Below, in pieces: positions 8,328 to 19,217 of a stretch of DNA of 49,814 bases. The translations under genes and the position numbers were made by a program. Under the pieces are notes generated by a model. That model was not told where the DNA came from, searched no databases, and saw only the letters and a list, made by a program, of their open reading frames with translations. The stretch comes from Symbiodinium natans (taxonomy: Eukaryota; Sar; Dinophyceae; Suessiales; Symbiodiniaceae): positions 189,001 to 238,814 of the forward strand of contig CAJNDS010000073.1 in assembly GCA_905221605.1 (NCBI GenBank), in the 5' to 3' direction. How positions within the stretch are numbered: the first letter of the stretch is position 1; the number at the start of each line of letters is the position of its first letter.

Positions 8328-10239
8328 ATCCCTCCTGGCCCATTCTCTTCACGACTTTGGGAAGAAGAAGACAACGAAGGAGGTGTGGCATCTGTGGATC
8401 CCTCTGATCTTGGACTCTCTTGGGTAGTTGGAAGGTTCGGCCCTGCTTCACCACTCAGTGGTGGGAGATTTGGAGGTGTAGATGTCAGAGGCAATGGGAG
8501 TGGCATAGATTCAATCGGCCGCTCTTTCAACCCTGGAACCAACTGTGTCCCAAGTTGCCCTAGGCCGTACTTCCAAGGTTTCCCTTTCGGATCGTTGAAG
8601 ACACATATACTCCTAAAGCCGTGGCGCACAGGTACGAGTCGTTCTGCAGGCTCTTTCCAATGAATATCCCTTTGATGAACTTGGGTCTTCCTTTCTTCAC
8701 ACTTGGAGCAGCCAAAGCGAAATAAACCGTCTCCCCGAACTGTGCCAGTTTACTCTGGTACCTAACATGGAAGGCCCTTTCGTAGGCCGTTGTTCCGGCT
8801 TGCACGGCGAAGCAGTTGTGCAGGAAAGATGCATGGATGTAAGCCCATGAAGTGAGGTCGCTATCGGTGCAGAGCTCGAACCCTGATCTCTCCTTCACCT
8901 GCCACAGCAAAGAGGTCCCTATGTCCCTCAAGGACTGAATGGCCTGCTCGGCCAAACCGTTCGTCTGGTGCTCATAGGGCTGGCTGGGGCTCTTAGTGGT
9001 CCGAAGTCCGACTTGGGTTCGCGCTTGGACCACTTTGTCTACCAGAAGGGTCATAGAAGGCTCATTGTCTCCTCTGACGGATACTTCACTGTAGCCAAGA
9101 TAAGAAATGAAGCTCAACACTTCTCTGGCAGCATACTGCAGGGAACTTCTTTCTTTGCTCGGAAGAGGAATTGCTCGAAGCATTCCCGTTCCCGAACAGA
9201 CGCAAGCCAAAACAAGCCCTTTCTCGCTCCCTCTCTTCTTCTCTTTCTGCATGAAATGAAGATCACCCCCATCAACATCGGCATAAAAGAAATCTAATGC
9301 AATCGTCGGGACTTCACTGCGACTTCGATGTGCCTCGCTTCCTTGAACATGTGAGTCTCTCCGCGAACGTGTGGACACACAAATAGGGCACCATTTTGCA
9401 AAAGGGATGTGAGTCAAATTGTGTCGCGCTTCTTCTTCAGGAGTGGGACCTTTGGGAACTTTTTCTTCTACCGGAATCCGTTCCGCACATCGAGCGGCCT
9501 CTTGCAAACTAAGGGTCGCTTCTGCTTCTTTTCTCTTCATGTACTTCACCAGCCGGCGAAAGAGAACCGTCTTTGACCCTGTAGCTCCCACACCCAATGC
9601 CCTACATGCTCTCTTCAGTTCAGCAGCAGTAGACTCTGATGTCAAAGTGACTCCTTCTACTTCTATGGACTCGGGCATTGGGACCTGAACTTGCACACCA
9701 GGGGCCATCGGAACTTCATGTTCACTTTCGAACGCAGGACGATCTGCAGCTTCAGCATCCTGGGGTTCTGGTCCTTCCGCAGGTTGTTCAGCCATTCCTG
9801 GAAGGGCAGAACTTGGATCGACCGAAGGGACTTCAACTTGCATAGGTACGGGTGGAAACTCTTGCTTTTCGAAGGACAAACCGACTTGATCAGGCATCCC
9901 TTTCGCGCGGTGCATGATCGTAACCATCGAGCTGGAATAAATCACTCCAGGCAGCAACTCGTGTAGGTCTTCGCTTGCATCTAAGGGCTGCTGGAAACCT
10001 ATAAGCTCCCAGACGTCTCCGACTCGTACAATGGTGGTGCGAAACTTCCACAACTTGGGGGCCATCAGGTCTTCAGGGTACACGAACGTGGTTCCCTCAC
10101 TCAAGCAGAAAGGATCTCCATTGGGCGCGAAGTGCCAGGCATTTCCATGTTCATCATATCTAGGTTCTGAATGCGTGCTGATTGCCTCGAAGTCAAATCC
10201 AAACTTAACGAAGACTCGCCCTTCCGAAACCGGTTGCAC
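8328..10239 (-). pseudogene. Copia integrase with upstream SAP-like motif
   Basis: The minus-strand frame 10239-8560 encodes 559 codons. Residues about 200-236 (STAAELKRACRALGVGATGS followed by KTVLFRRLVKYMKR) fit the SAP DNA-binding helix-turn-helix pattern. Residues 252-267 (RHNLTHIPFAKWCPIC) are the zinc-binding HHCC end. The catalytic triad is D296 (ALDFFYAD), D371 (VRGDNEP) and E411 (HQTNGLAEQAIQSL), about 40 residues after D371. The integrase core inserts element cDNA into the host. The frame shifts near 8600; the next frame is a Pro/Ser-rich linker (PLPLPLTSTPPNLPPLSG) running to …NGPGGI at the inversion break near 8327. No stop interrupts the main frame. It overlaps the protease frame by 139 bp in the -1 direction. 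Confidence 0.9.
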
Positions 10240-11140
10240 CTTTGCTGCTCTTCTCCATGTTGCTCTTCAGAACCCAAGGAAAGCGAAGGTGTGGTACTCG
10301 GTGGAATCGCCTGCGGAACAGCATGGACTACCGAAACTTGAGCTTGAATCATCAGACTATTCCTCCGAAATGACACAGGTACTTGTACTTCTTGATACAC
10401 CAAGCATAGATGCGAGTCTCGATGCTCTAAGGTCCATCCTTTTCGCATGAGCTTGCCCAGGCTAAGCAAAGGAGACTTCACGGAGGAGGCGAAGAACTCT
10501 TCTTGGATCACAGCCGGACCCAGATCAAGATTCACGAATCGAAACCCATGATTCTCCATAGCATTGCCCTGTGCATCGCTCATGACGACATGTCCAGGTG
10601 ATTCCACTACTGCTCCAATGCCCTGCTCCAACCAGCTCTTAGGCATAACACTCACATCGGCACCACTGTCCAAGGTTACTTCTACCAACCCACCTGGCGC
10701 GCACTGGCCTTCGGGATCTCCTCCCAATTCGTTCCAGTCGCTCTCGAAGCCGTCAACTCCAAAGACCTTCATGTACTCCACCCAGTCTTCGTCACCTGGC
10801 AGAGCATCACTTTGAGACATATCGAAACCCTCACAAGCTTCTTCGGGATAGGCTTCACAATCGCAATCTTCTTCGTCAAGATCATAATACACTGCATGAA
10901 CCACATTCACCCACCATGTGTCCTCATCCTCTTGAAAGTGATGCTCTCCACTCTCCAAATCGAACTGCTCAAACACGGGCTTACAGCAACTCTCATCAGC
11001 GGCGGCAAGATTGAACACTCGCTTCACATTGGCTCGGGAACTCTGAGAGGCTTGGGAGGTTTGGGCTGTTGAGGTCTGTGCCGAAGACGAGGAAGCAGGA
11101 TGCCCCGAGAGCAAAGAGTTCGATTCACCTGATTCTTCAT
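10240..11140 (-). pseudogene. Copia aspartic protease region
   Basis: The minus-strand frame 11219-10101 carries VEVTLDSGADVSVMPKSWLE, with catalytic Asp-Ser-Gly-Ala near 10670, followed by the flap and C-terminal part GHVVMSDAQGNAMENHGF, EEFFASSVKSPLLSLGKLMR and KGWTLEHRDSHLCL. This is the retropepsin that would process the polyprotein. A Ser/Thr/Gln-rich linker and an acidic stretch (YYDLDEEDCDCEAYPEEACE) separate it from the Gag zinc knuckle. The frame is -1 relative to Gag. I saw no clear slippery heptamer at the switch, so mutation is as likely as programmed frameshifting. Confidence 0.85.
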
Positions 11141-12334
11141 CCAGCACTCTCGGGACCAATGGCCTCTCTTCCCACAGATCCGGCAAGTGTCGTCTTGTTT
11201 GCCACCTCCTTTGCCCCAACCTTTGCCTTGTTCTTTCCCTTTGCCTTTGCCACCCTTCTTGCCTCCATCCTTTCCTTTAGGATGGCCCTTCTTGCCACCA
11301 CCTTTGCCCCAGTGACCACTCCCACCGAACCCTCCTTGAAACCCTTTGCCTTTAGGCCCCTCCTTTCCTTTGCCTCCCGGTTTTCCTCCTTTGGGGCCTT
11401 TTGAGTACTTTCCTTTCCCAAATCCTTTGCCATAAGCCGCATCCACCTCCATGGGCACAGGTCCTTCATTGAGATTTTGGGAAGACGAGGAAGGATTCAC
11501 CAGAGCTTGGCTCCACTTCTGAGAGGTTCGCTCCCAGCGCAACACAAGCTCGCGCAAGTCGCTATAGGTCGTGGTCTCGTTGATGGACATACTCACATGA
11601 GTCTTCACTTGTTGAGGTAAAGTTCGTAGCAGGATGGCTGTTTTCATATCTTCTGACACATCACCTCCCGAAACAACCTGGTACTTCTTGAAGAGTTCCT
11701 CCATCTTCAGCAATTGTTCAAGGAGGTTCTGATGGCTCATCACTGGGTACTGGGCAATAGCACCAAGTATCGCCAAGGCACGACCCTTGTTCGAAGGAGC
11801 AAGCGTGTTGAGTAAACATCGCCAAGCCTCAAAGCCATTTCCTTCTTCGACTGACCTTACAAGCTGTAAAGGACGATCCTTCACCATGCCTGTCAAAAGA
11901 GCATAAAGCTTTTGAGCTTGTTCTTCAGCTTCAGGAGTGATCTCTACCAACGAGGTCTCTTCGTTCAGCTGCATCTCTACTTCATCCATGGCCTTGCTCA
12001 TGTTACTATCGATAGCCCGAACATACTGTTTGAAAGACCATTTCCACTCACCAAACTGCGCTATTTCGTCCTCACGGGTTTGTGGCCTAAAGATGTCGGG
12101 CCTCGGCAACAGTCTTGTCCATGTCCCAGCATCGCTCTTCGGCCTTGCAGCAGCCAAGGACTCTACTGTCTTCTGCAGCGCAACAGTCTGCTCTCTGTTT
12201 GCTTGCAACATCTGAGCGAAAGCATCCATCATCTGCAACGACGGCATGGACTGCGCAGTTTGTGACGTAGGCGAAAACGGATTTGGTTGGGGACTTCCGG
12301 GGTTTTCTGGTACATGTCCTTGCGCACCCTCCAT
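11140..12334 (-). CDS. Copia Gag with CCHC zinc knuckle
   Basis: The frame is open from 12376 on the minus strand; I prefer the ATG at 12334 (MEGAQGHVPENPGSPQPN), 14 codons in. A helical capsid-like region follows (FGEWKWSFKQYVRAIDSNM; MKTAILLRTLPQQVKTHVSM; LRELVLRWERTSQKW), similar in layout to the UBN2/Gag region of Copia elements. Then comes a Gly/Lys-rich low-complexity tract and the zinc knuckle TCRICGKRGHWSREC (C-x2-C-x4-H-x4-C) near 11150-11195. It would package element RNA. The frame runs on to a stop at 11024, but the conserved sense moves to the -1 frame just after the knuckle. Confidence 0.85.
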
Positions 12335-12376
12335 GAGCGAAACCCTATTTCTCCAACTGCACACACTGCTCGGCAC

Positions 12377-14100
12377 CCTTCAAGCTAAGCCGGTAGTAGA
12401 GCACGAGGGCCACAAACGACTTCACACCAGCACAGATGTAATCGGAGATGAAGAGGAAAGCTGATCCGAGTCAGCCCGAAAATGAAGCTGGTATCACAAC
12501 CTCAGCAAGTTTTCTCACACCAGCAGCGGTTGTAGTGCAGATACTAGAACTGGCCGCCACACCAAGCAGCAGCGGTTGTAACCCTTGAAGTTCAACTGGC
12601 CTTGTCGCTGCTCGCCGCAGCACAAGCAAGGAGGGAGGACTATGTGGCACACGAGGCTTCCACACACCCAGGGCCACCTACTCTACTCTACACAAACACT
12701 CACACAGGACGAAGTTCAGTCCTCAGCCTCCACCGGACACCCTGAGATCAAGTCAAAGGGTCAGTAGGATTGGGCTCACACACTCACACACAAACACTGT
12801 CCTGAGGCTCTGGTTTCTGGCATCGTAGCAAGCAATGTCGCCCCAGGACACAAAGGTCTAGGAACGGTAGTGCTCCGCTACCATGCAACTTTTCTCGAAC
12901 CTTTAAGCGGCCTCCGGAGTGTGACTTCAACCTGTGCTATACAAGTTGGTCGGGGTAAAACATGGGTACTATGTAAGGGGTATGCATGTAGTTTTACATC
13001 TAGCATTTTCACTTCGAAGAATAAATCACTTCTCTGAGTTTCGAATGATGAGGGTGGAATTTGAAGAAGTCCCTTGTCTTTCTTTGTGAAAGTTTTTGAC
13101 TTTCTTGTGGGTGTTCTTACAGTTGACATGATGTTTTGCACATGTGGGTTGAACCATGAGTTTGCTCTGCAATGAGAGTGAAACAACGTTTGGAGCCTTG
13201 TGTTTGCTTTAGACTGACAGGCTGATGTTGCTTGTGCTTTGGGCATCGGCAACAGGGACTAACAAGTCTCACTACGCACTTCCCGCGCCCACTGAATAGC
13301 CATTTTGGAAGTGCAAGACCAAGCAGCTTTAGACTGAGATTTAGGTGTGACATTACAACCACTGTTCTGACCCCCATCACCGATGATAGTGATGGGCGGT
13401 TGGTTTGGCACAAACGGGTTGCCGACGGCGCACGAGGCCTGACCCCAATCAAAAAAAATATTTGGAGGTTTCTCATCGTTTCGGTTCTTCGGTTCGGTCT
13501 GAAGTTGTTTCAACAGCTGGGAGAAATGGTCCTGTTTGGCGCTGAGGCACGAGATTGGACACAGCACTTGTGGTGCGGACCTTGGGCATGGAGTTGACCT
13601 TTGGGCAATTCACTGCCATCGCCTCATGTTCAACAGCCGGGATCTATGCCTACAACAAGCTGGATCAGATGGGGCGCCTACCCCTTCTTTTGCAGGCATT
13701 TTATTGACCTGATACACTCCCTCCAAAAGGAGGATGGTGCACATTGAGTTGGGACCCATTGGTGGGAGGCTTATGTTTGCGGCATACCTCGATGCCGCAT
13801 GCCCCCATCGAAATCTTTGATCTCCTAATATTCAATCGTGTATCAGCCCAAGAATCCCAAAAATCGATAATGAAGCAGCAGTGGGCAAGGGCTTCTGTGG
13901 CAGACGCCCTACGTCGCGAAGGCCACAGCAGTCTCTGGTGCTGCATGCAGATTCTGTTGAGAATGTGTTCCAGCGTGGTAACATCCACGCTTTAAAGGCC
14001 AGACATCTTGCCGATCGTCGAAAGAGATCTATATGTTTTCCTGTGATTCTTTGCAGGTTTCATCCAGCCTCATTGTCCCCAGATGAACAAAGCTAGAGGG
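12377..14100. other. Non-coding stretch 5' of the Copia gag
   Basis: No recognisable gene. CAGCAGCGGTTGTA occurs twice (near 12523 and 12566). A minus-strand frame at 13567-13259 (102 codons, with PPNIFFDWGQASCAVGNPF) reads like protein but matches nothing I know, and could be an old element fragment. A 5' LTR should start just beyond 12376, but I cannot delimit one. Confidence 0.3.
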
Positions 14101-14104
14101 GTTC

Positions 14105-14410
14105 GTTCTTCTCAATGATCGGGTGCCTGATTGGCGTTTTGATTCAGTGCTGTTGCTGCTGCCTTTTCTCCCCACTTGTTTTCTTACTTGTCTCTCTGTG
14201 TCGTCGGCGTTTTGTTTGCCGCTGCTGCCACCTGTCTCCCTATATACTTGTCTCCTTACTCTTGGCTCTCTGTGTGATCCACGTTTTGTCTACCACTTGT
14301 TTCTGGGGTTCTTACTCCTCAATGACTGGGTGGCTGACCGGCGTTTGGTTCACGGCTGCCGCCGCTGCCTTGTCTCCACCACTTGTCTCCCACTTGCTTC
14401 TTCACTTGCC
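14105..14410 (+). repeat. Two imperfect direct repeats (~90 bp each)
   Basis: 14105-14195 and 14318-14410 share the order GTTCTT-CTCAATGA-GGGTG-CTGA-GGCGTTT-GCTGC-CTTGTCTC with scattered substitutions. They are pyrimidine-rich downstream (cttactt/gtctcc). At the right end (14430-14520) the sequence grades into degenerate CCCTAAA telomere-like units. No coding role is seen. Confidence 0.6.
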
Positions 14411-14660
14411 TCCTTACTTTGCTCTTTAGGGCTTAGTAGGGGCCCAAAACCCTCAAGCTTCAAGCTTGGAACCCGAAGCCCTGAAACCTTCAACCCTAAA
14501 CCCTAATCTTAAACCACAGGTTGTTAAAGGTTTCGTCCGCAGGCTCGGAAGGCAATGAGCGCATCACAGGAGCAACAACTGGTAAGCATTGTACGGCACA
14601 TGACCTCGTTAACTAGACTGTTCACTGCCGCCAACTTGGCGGTCCCTCAGTAGAACCGCC

Positions 14661-16361
14661 ATGTCCCACCATACGGGCCATGAATGCTGGCTGCGCTGCA
14701 TGGTGGTCTTTTCATGCGTAGCCAGCTCAGGCGCGCACGTGAGCTTTGAACTGTGGGATTTTGGCCTGGAGTCAGGTGCTTCGGAACACTGTGCCATGGC
14801 AGAAATCAGCATTGCAGACGGGATTGAGCGCAGCTCCTCCAGTAACCTTTTGGAAGGAGGGGCGGATCCTGTACTGTTTGTACAGATGAGCACCCACGTC
14901 AATGTGGCGGAATCGGTTCACGCGGTTCACATGCCAACCTCGAACGAAGATCTTGGTGTTTGCGGCATTCTGCTTGCATCAGCCATGCTGTTGATGTTGA
15001 TCTATTGTTGCAGCTTGTGCGTGGAATGGCCAAAGTGCAAGTCCGATGTGTACAGTGCATACGTTGGCTCATCGGCGGTGCTGCAGAACATATTCATAAC
15101 TTTTCTCATTCCAGACACCCTGAAGGTCGCAGAATTGTTTCATCGGGGGCCGAGTTATGCAGGGATGGTGGCGGCCGTCTCTTTCCTTGGCACAGGGGTG
15201 GGTTCCTTTCTGGCGCAGACCGGGAAGATGGAACTGCCAGATTGTACTTCCACTGTCAACCTTTTCACGTTTGGTGTCATGCTTTCCAATGCTGCGTTTG
15301 CCATGGAGCTTGAGCTGGGGACATTGGCTGCGAGCGACAAGTACTTGAATTCCTCGTTGCTCTTGCTGTTCCGCGGGGTTGGTGGCACTATTAGCGGAAT
15401 TTGTTTTGTTCTGTGCCACCCCATCTTTCTGGAGTTGGGCAGGGAATCCGAACGATTCCACAGGGGCAGTCGCATCACAGTGTATTTTCTTACAGGCCTC
15501 GGATTAGGCCCAATGATTGTACCCGTGGCCAACAGGTTAAGCTCAGGGCTCAGCACTTCGAGTTTTCTTGTGACTTCAATGTTTGCATTGCACTTCTGCG
15601 TTGGTTTGTTGCTTTCCTGGGGCGACTTCGGCCAGCTTCGAAGCTCAAGTGCTGCGACGGCAGAGAGCCCAGCGAGCTCCGGGACGTCCCGATTTTATCG
15701 TATCATTGTGGGCTGCTTGCTGGTCGAAGGGACACGGACTTTCGTCACCGGAGGGCTAGAAATTGGGAACTCCATAATACTTGAAGCTCTCATGTGCTGG
15801 GACACAGCACAAGCTGGAGCTGTGATTGGAGTTCCGATCCTGATGACACCGCTCGTCCTCCGGTTGGTGCGCGCTCTGGAAGGAGCATTTTCCACCACGG
15901 TGCTGATCAGAGCGTTGCTGTTGCAGGCGCTATTGAGCTGCTTGCTCATGTTCAATTTCCGCAGTGGATTTCAAGGCTTCACTATGGCAACAGAAGCTGG
16001 ATGCACGGCAGGCCGGGCCTGGCAAGGCATCATCCTTCTGCTTGGCGCCTCCATTGTGTTTCCAAGTGCCACTGCCGCACAAGCGCTGGTCATGGGCTTG
16101 CTCTACAAGACAGCAGCATCGGCGGGAAAGGATTCCATGTTCGGCGTTCGTGGCTGCGCCTTTGCAATTAGTCTCATTGGAAGCATCTTCAAGTTCCTCG
16201 GGCAGTGGACAACACCAATCGTTATCTCAAAAGCTGGACAGAATGTCTTTGCTATTGAACAAATAGTCCTGCTCTCGGTTTTCTTGTTGATCTCAGAGAT
16301 GATGTTGCCAGACCCGCGCTCAAAGGAGGAAGCGGGTGCGGAGACATGCGAAGACGAGTAG
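14661..16361 (+). CDS. Multi-pass membrane transporter, MFS-like, intronless
   Basis: A single 566-codon ORF with ATG at 14661 and TAG at 16359-16361. About twelve to thirteen hydrophobic segments are visible, at residues ~99-121, 133-150, 165-186, 199-215, 231-253, 271-291, 301-320, 345-372, 385-402, 423-441, 463-490, 517-535 and 541-559. A Ser/Ala-rich loop (~322-344) divides the protein into two halves, as in the major facilitator superfamily. The N-terminus (1-95) is soluble apart from a short hydrophobic stretch at 12-25 that could be a signal. Gly-rich helices (FLGTGVGSFLAQ; FRGVGGTISGICF; TGLGLGPMIVPV) fit a solute carrier. The C-terminus is short and acidic. The substrate is unknown. 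It has no introns although its neighbours are cut into many exons, which suggests retroposition or a naturally compact gene. The family call is from topology, not from a signature motif. Confidence 0.75.
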   Translation: MSHHTGHECWLRCMVVFSCVASSGAHVSFELWDFGLESGASEHCAMAEISIADGIERSSSSNLLEGGADPVLFVQMSTHVNVAESVHAVHMPTSNEDLGVCGILLASAMLLMLIYCCSLCVEWPKCKSDVYSAYVGSSAVLQNIFITFLIPDTLKVAELFHRGPSYAGMVAAVSFLGTGVGSFLAQTGKMELPDCTSTVNLFTFGVMLSNAAFAMELELGTLAASDKYLNSSLLLLFRGVGGTISGICFVLCHPIFLELGRESERFHRGSRITVYFLTGLGLGPMIVPVANRLSSGLSTSSFLVTSMFALHFCVGLLLSWGDFGQLRSSSAATAESPASSGTSRFYRIIVGCLLVEGTRTFVTGGLEIGNSIILEALMCWDTAQAGAVIGVPILMTPLVLRLVRALEGAFSTTVLIRALLLQALLSCLLMFNFRSGFQGFTMATEAGCTAGRAWQGIILLLGASIVFPSATAAQALVMGLLYKTAASAGKDSMFGVRGCAFAISLIGSIFKFLGQWTTPIVISKAGQNVFAIEQIVLLSVFLLISEMMLPDPRSKEEAGAETCEDE

Positions 16362-16782
16362 CCTCTACTTGACCTTCGGTCTTTCGCCATCGGAAACAGT
16401 TGGCTCAGGTTTTCTTGGCCGCTGGAGTTGCTCTGAATTGCACCCCGCAATGCTTCGGCTAAGTGAGAGATACTCAGAGGGAAAAGTAGACGTTGTATAT
16501 AGGGGTTGTATAGGGGGTCATACATGAGGCTGTTGCGATTGTCGCCTTACCCGCGAGGTCTGGTGTCCAAACTGCCCACTGGGCGTTTTGCAAGAATTGG
16601 TGTATACAGTGGCTGCCTAAATAGCGCGCAGAATGTTTCGTGCCCTTCAAAGGGACCCGCACCAAAGGCCCCATAATCTGAATTAAGCCCCCATTCATCC
16701 ATCGCTGAGGCCCAATAAGCTCCACGGGACCTGCCGTGGATGTTCGTCAGGCCTACTAAGAATTAGTGGTTATCCTCCCCCA
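16362..16782. other. 3' flank of the transporter gene
   Basis: No gene or repeat is seen. There is no canonical AATAAA near the stop, which is usual in dinoflagellates. Confidence 0.3.
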
Positions 16783-16913
16783 AGGAAGGGTTTAGGATGA
16801 TTATTGAGCCTAAACTGCTTGAGGAAGGGTTTGGGATGCTTAGCGACCCGAAACTGCTTCAGGAAGGAACGGGAGGAAGGGTTTAGGATGATTATGAGCC
16901 TAAGCTGCTTGAG
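16783..16913 (+). repeat. Three degenerate ~40-bp tandem units
   Basis: Units begin near 16783, 16822 and 16873 with GAAGGGTTT(A/G)GGATG and end with CTAAACTGCTTGAGG or a close variant. They are followed (17010-17150) by loose CTTTTCC/GGCTGTTTCCC repeats and then CCCTAAA-like tracts (17150-17250). Confidence 0.65.
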
Positions 16914-18974
16914 GTACTTCCTGTTAGGATTTTTGTTCCAGGCTGGAGCCATACTACATCTTGGCTTACTTTTTTTTTTTCCGAATAGGGGACTCTTCCA
17001 GTCTTGGGCCTTTTCCAGCGCCAGGCTGCTGTTGGACACCGGGGCCTTTTCCTGCGCTAGGCTGTTTCCCCTCTAAGGACTTTTCCCTGACAAGGGCTTT
17101 TCCTGTCAAAGGCTGTTTCCCGCCCTGGGCCTTCCACCCCCCTAAAGTCTAAACCCAACAAACCTAAAACCCTCAAAAACCTCTGAGCCCTAAACAAAAC
17201 CTCGAAACCCTAAACTCCAGGAAAACCCCAAACTCCAAACCTCCCAACCCAACCCGGCTTCTTAAGAAGCCTTGGACTTGCCGGGACTGCTACGTTGGCT
17301 ACAGCCTCAGAAGCCACCTTGGCACCACCAAACATCGGTCGTCCACCTTGGTGTCTTTGAGCAGAGGCTGCGCACCAATACGGTTGCCAACATTACCAAC
17401 ATTACTTCTACACACGTGGAGGAACGTCGAATTCACTCCATGAGTGCATCATCCCACTTCAGCCTTCAAAGTTCTCTGATGCTCAGACTAACTCTTGCCG
17501 ATCGCCAAGCAGTTGGAGAAGACTGCATGTTGTGGAGACCGCCCCGTCTGGCCTGTGCAGATAGTGCAGGTTTTTCTCGGACGGCGTGGATTCGAAGCAC
17601 CCGTTCACGGGGAGGGCTCAAAGGGCTTGAAGGGCTTCAAGGGCTTGAAGGGTGAGGCAGAACCAGCCATGCATACATTTGCATACATTGGCCACTGATG
17701 ATCCACGTCACATGTGTGAACGTCGCAACAGGAAAAAACGTGGCACTGCGAGCAAAATCAAGCTCGGCAAGGAAGAGGGCTCGGGGGCGTATTCATCCCA
17801 AGTTGGTGGATTGATACTCAGAAAACTGCCAGTCCGGAACTCTGTCTGGCAGTTCGGGATCGTTCAGCTTAGTGGCGACCTCACTGGTAACCTGCCTTTT
17901 TTGATCGGAGCATGCAAGTAGTGCTCAGTTTCAGGATCATGAAAAGAAAACACGACAGCTGCTTCATGCTACCTCTACCGGTGCAGCTTCCCAAAATTGC
18001 CTAGCAGCATCAAGATACTTGTAGCACAAAAGCACCGTGGGCCAGCAAGTGTCTTTTCAACTGTGGACACGCATTACGACTGGCCCCCCGTGCTGATGGC
18101 AGATCATCTTCACGAGTCATGATGCAACGGGCAGGCATTGATGTAGCTCACACGGGAGAGCATGCAATGTGGCCCATTGATAGCATTTCTTGCAGATGTT
18201 TTTGTAGCCTTGGCAGAGATGGAGCCGCTGAAGTGATTTTAGTTGGTTAGGCCACATGGGCCACATGTGTCGGCGTTTGAGGTTCGAAAGCCGTCCTGAT
18301 CTTTGCAGTGTGGATCCCAGAGGTAAAAGTTGAGGGCATTGTCTTCAGATCCAGATGCAACGGGCTGCCAGCGTGTGTGTCCAAAGCGGCATCAGACTGC
18401 GCTGTAAAGGTTCCATCGCTGTCATGTGCCCATGGTTTGCATATGTGAAAGAAAGGAAGTTCATTCCAATGCTGGACACTTTTTGGCTTCTGAATGCTTC
18501 TGACATTTAAAGAGGAAGGTCTGTGATTAAGCGGCTCGCTTTGCACGTGCACTGAGCTCAAATCTTACAGCTCGGCTAAAAGTCTATTCGCACAAAGTTG
18601 CAACGACCTGGGACTCGACGCTGCACGGAGGTGGCTTCTGTGACATCTGGCCTCTGCAGGCGCCCATGGCAGGGCTGCGACAGGGTTTGGTGTTGCATTT
18701 GGACGTGACGATACTTTCGCAGGAGTTTTGTCAAGCTTCGTTAATATGATGTGCAATCCGATTTCTCATCCAGAGTGCTGTGGGCATGCATCGGTCATTG
18801 GCGACTGTCTTGACAGGACGTCTTTGTGCCTTATCCAGGGCATGGAGGCAGCCATGTCACAACAATGGCATTGCTCCAGCCGTTGTCAAGACACTACCAC
18901 GTGTGAGGTGCGTGAACACTGCACTTCCACCAATTGCACTGCACTTTCTGTAAATTTGTTGTAGGGCCAGTCCG
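16914..18974. other. Non-coding stretch with short repeats
   Basis: Degenerate CCCTAAA-like sequence at 17150-17250 and a GGGCTTGAA-type 9-bp repeat (about 4 units) at 17613-17651. No motif-bearing exon was recognised between 17660 and 18970. Confidence 0.3.
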
Positions 18975-19217
18975 ATGTCACCGATGATCTTTGGATCACA
19001 TGCTGGACAGGTGCTTAGTCACCTACGTTCCAACGATTTGGCGGCCATGATGCTGGATTGCAGTGGCAAAATGAGGGTAGCACAGGCTGCGTTTTTGCTT
19101 GTGGCAGAGAAAGTTGCGGGTTTGCAAGAGCTTTGGGAGCCAAGGAACTTGCGTCGGATTTTCTACATCAATTTGGCAGCTTGGGAGAAACAGCAACTTG
19201 AACATCACAAAGTGTAA
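18975..19217 (+). CDS. Unrecognised 80-codon ORF
   Basis: ATG-started ORF with protein-like composition: SHAGQVLSHLRSNDLAAMML and VAGLQELWEPRNLRRIFY. No domain is recognised. It could be a small gene or a single exon. It is followed at 19572-19609 by three 12-bp CAGGCACTTG-type tandem units. Support is only the open frame and composition. Confidence 0.25.
   Translation: MSPMIFGSHAGQVLSHLRSNDLAAMMLDCSGKMRVAQAAFLLVAEKVAGLQELWEPRNLRRIFYINLAAWEKQQLEHHKV

Larger units (their letters stand above)
6223..12334 (-). mobile_element. Copia-like LTR retrotransposon internal region, rearranged
   Basis: On the minus strand the order is Gag with CCHC knuckle, aspartic protease, linker with SAP-like motif, integrase, [RT], RNase H. 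Integrase before RT is the Copia (Pseudoviridae) order. The RT segment (7208-8327) lies on the plus strand; flipping it restores the expected order and the frame at both ends. The coding region has several frame changes (near 11140, 10240, 8600, 7580, 7950 and 6950), so this copy is defective. LTRs, primer-binding site and polypurine tract were looked for on both sides and not identified with confidence. With RNase H ending at 6223 and Gag starting at 12334, the internal region is about 6.1 kb. Confidence 0.9.

Noticed and set aside
12489-12500. TGGTATCACAAC, similar to the tRNA-Met primer-binding site of Copia elements
   Set aside because: It is on the plus strand, while the adjacent Gag is on the minus strand, and it does not follow a recognisable LTR end.
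13297-13308. TAGCCATTTTGG, identical to 12 nt of the dinoflagellate spliced leader
   Set aside because: The 3' part (CTCAAG) is not kept in place, and it lies 1.35 kb from the nearest ORF start; a chance match is likely.
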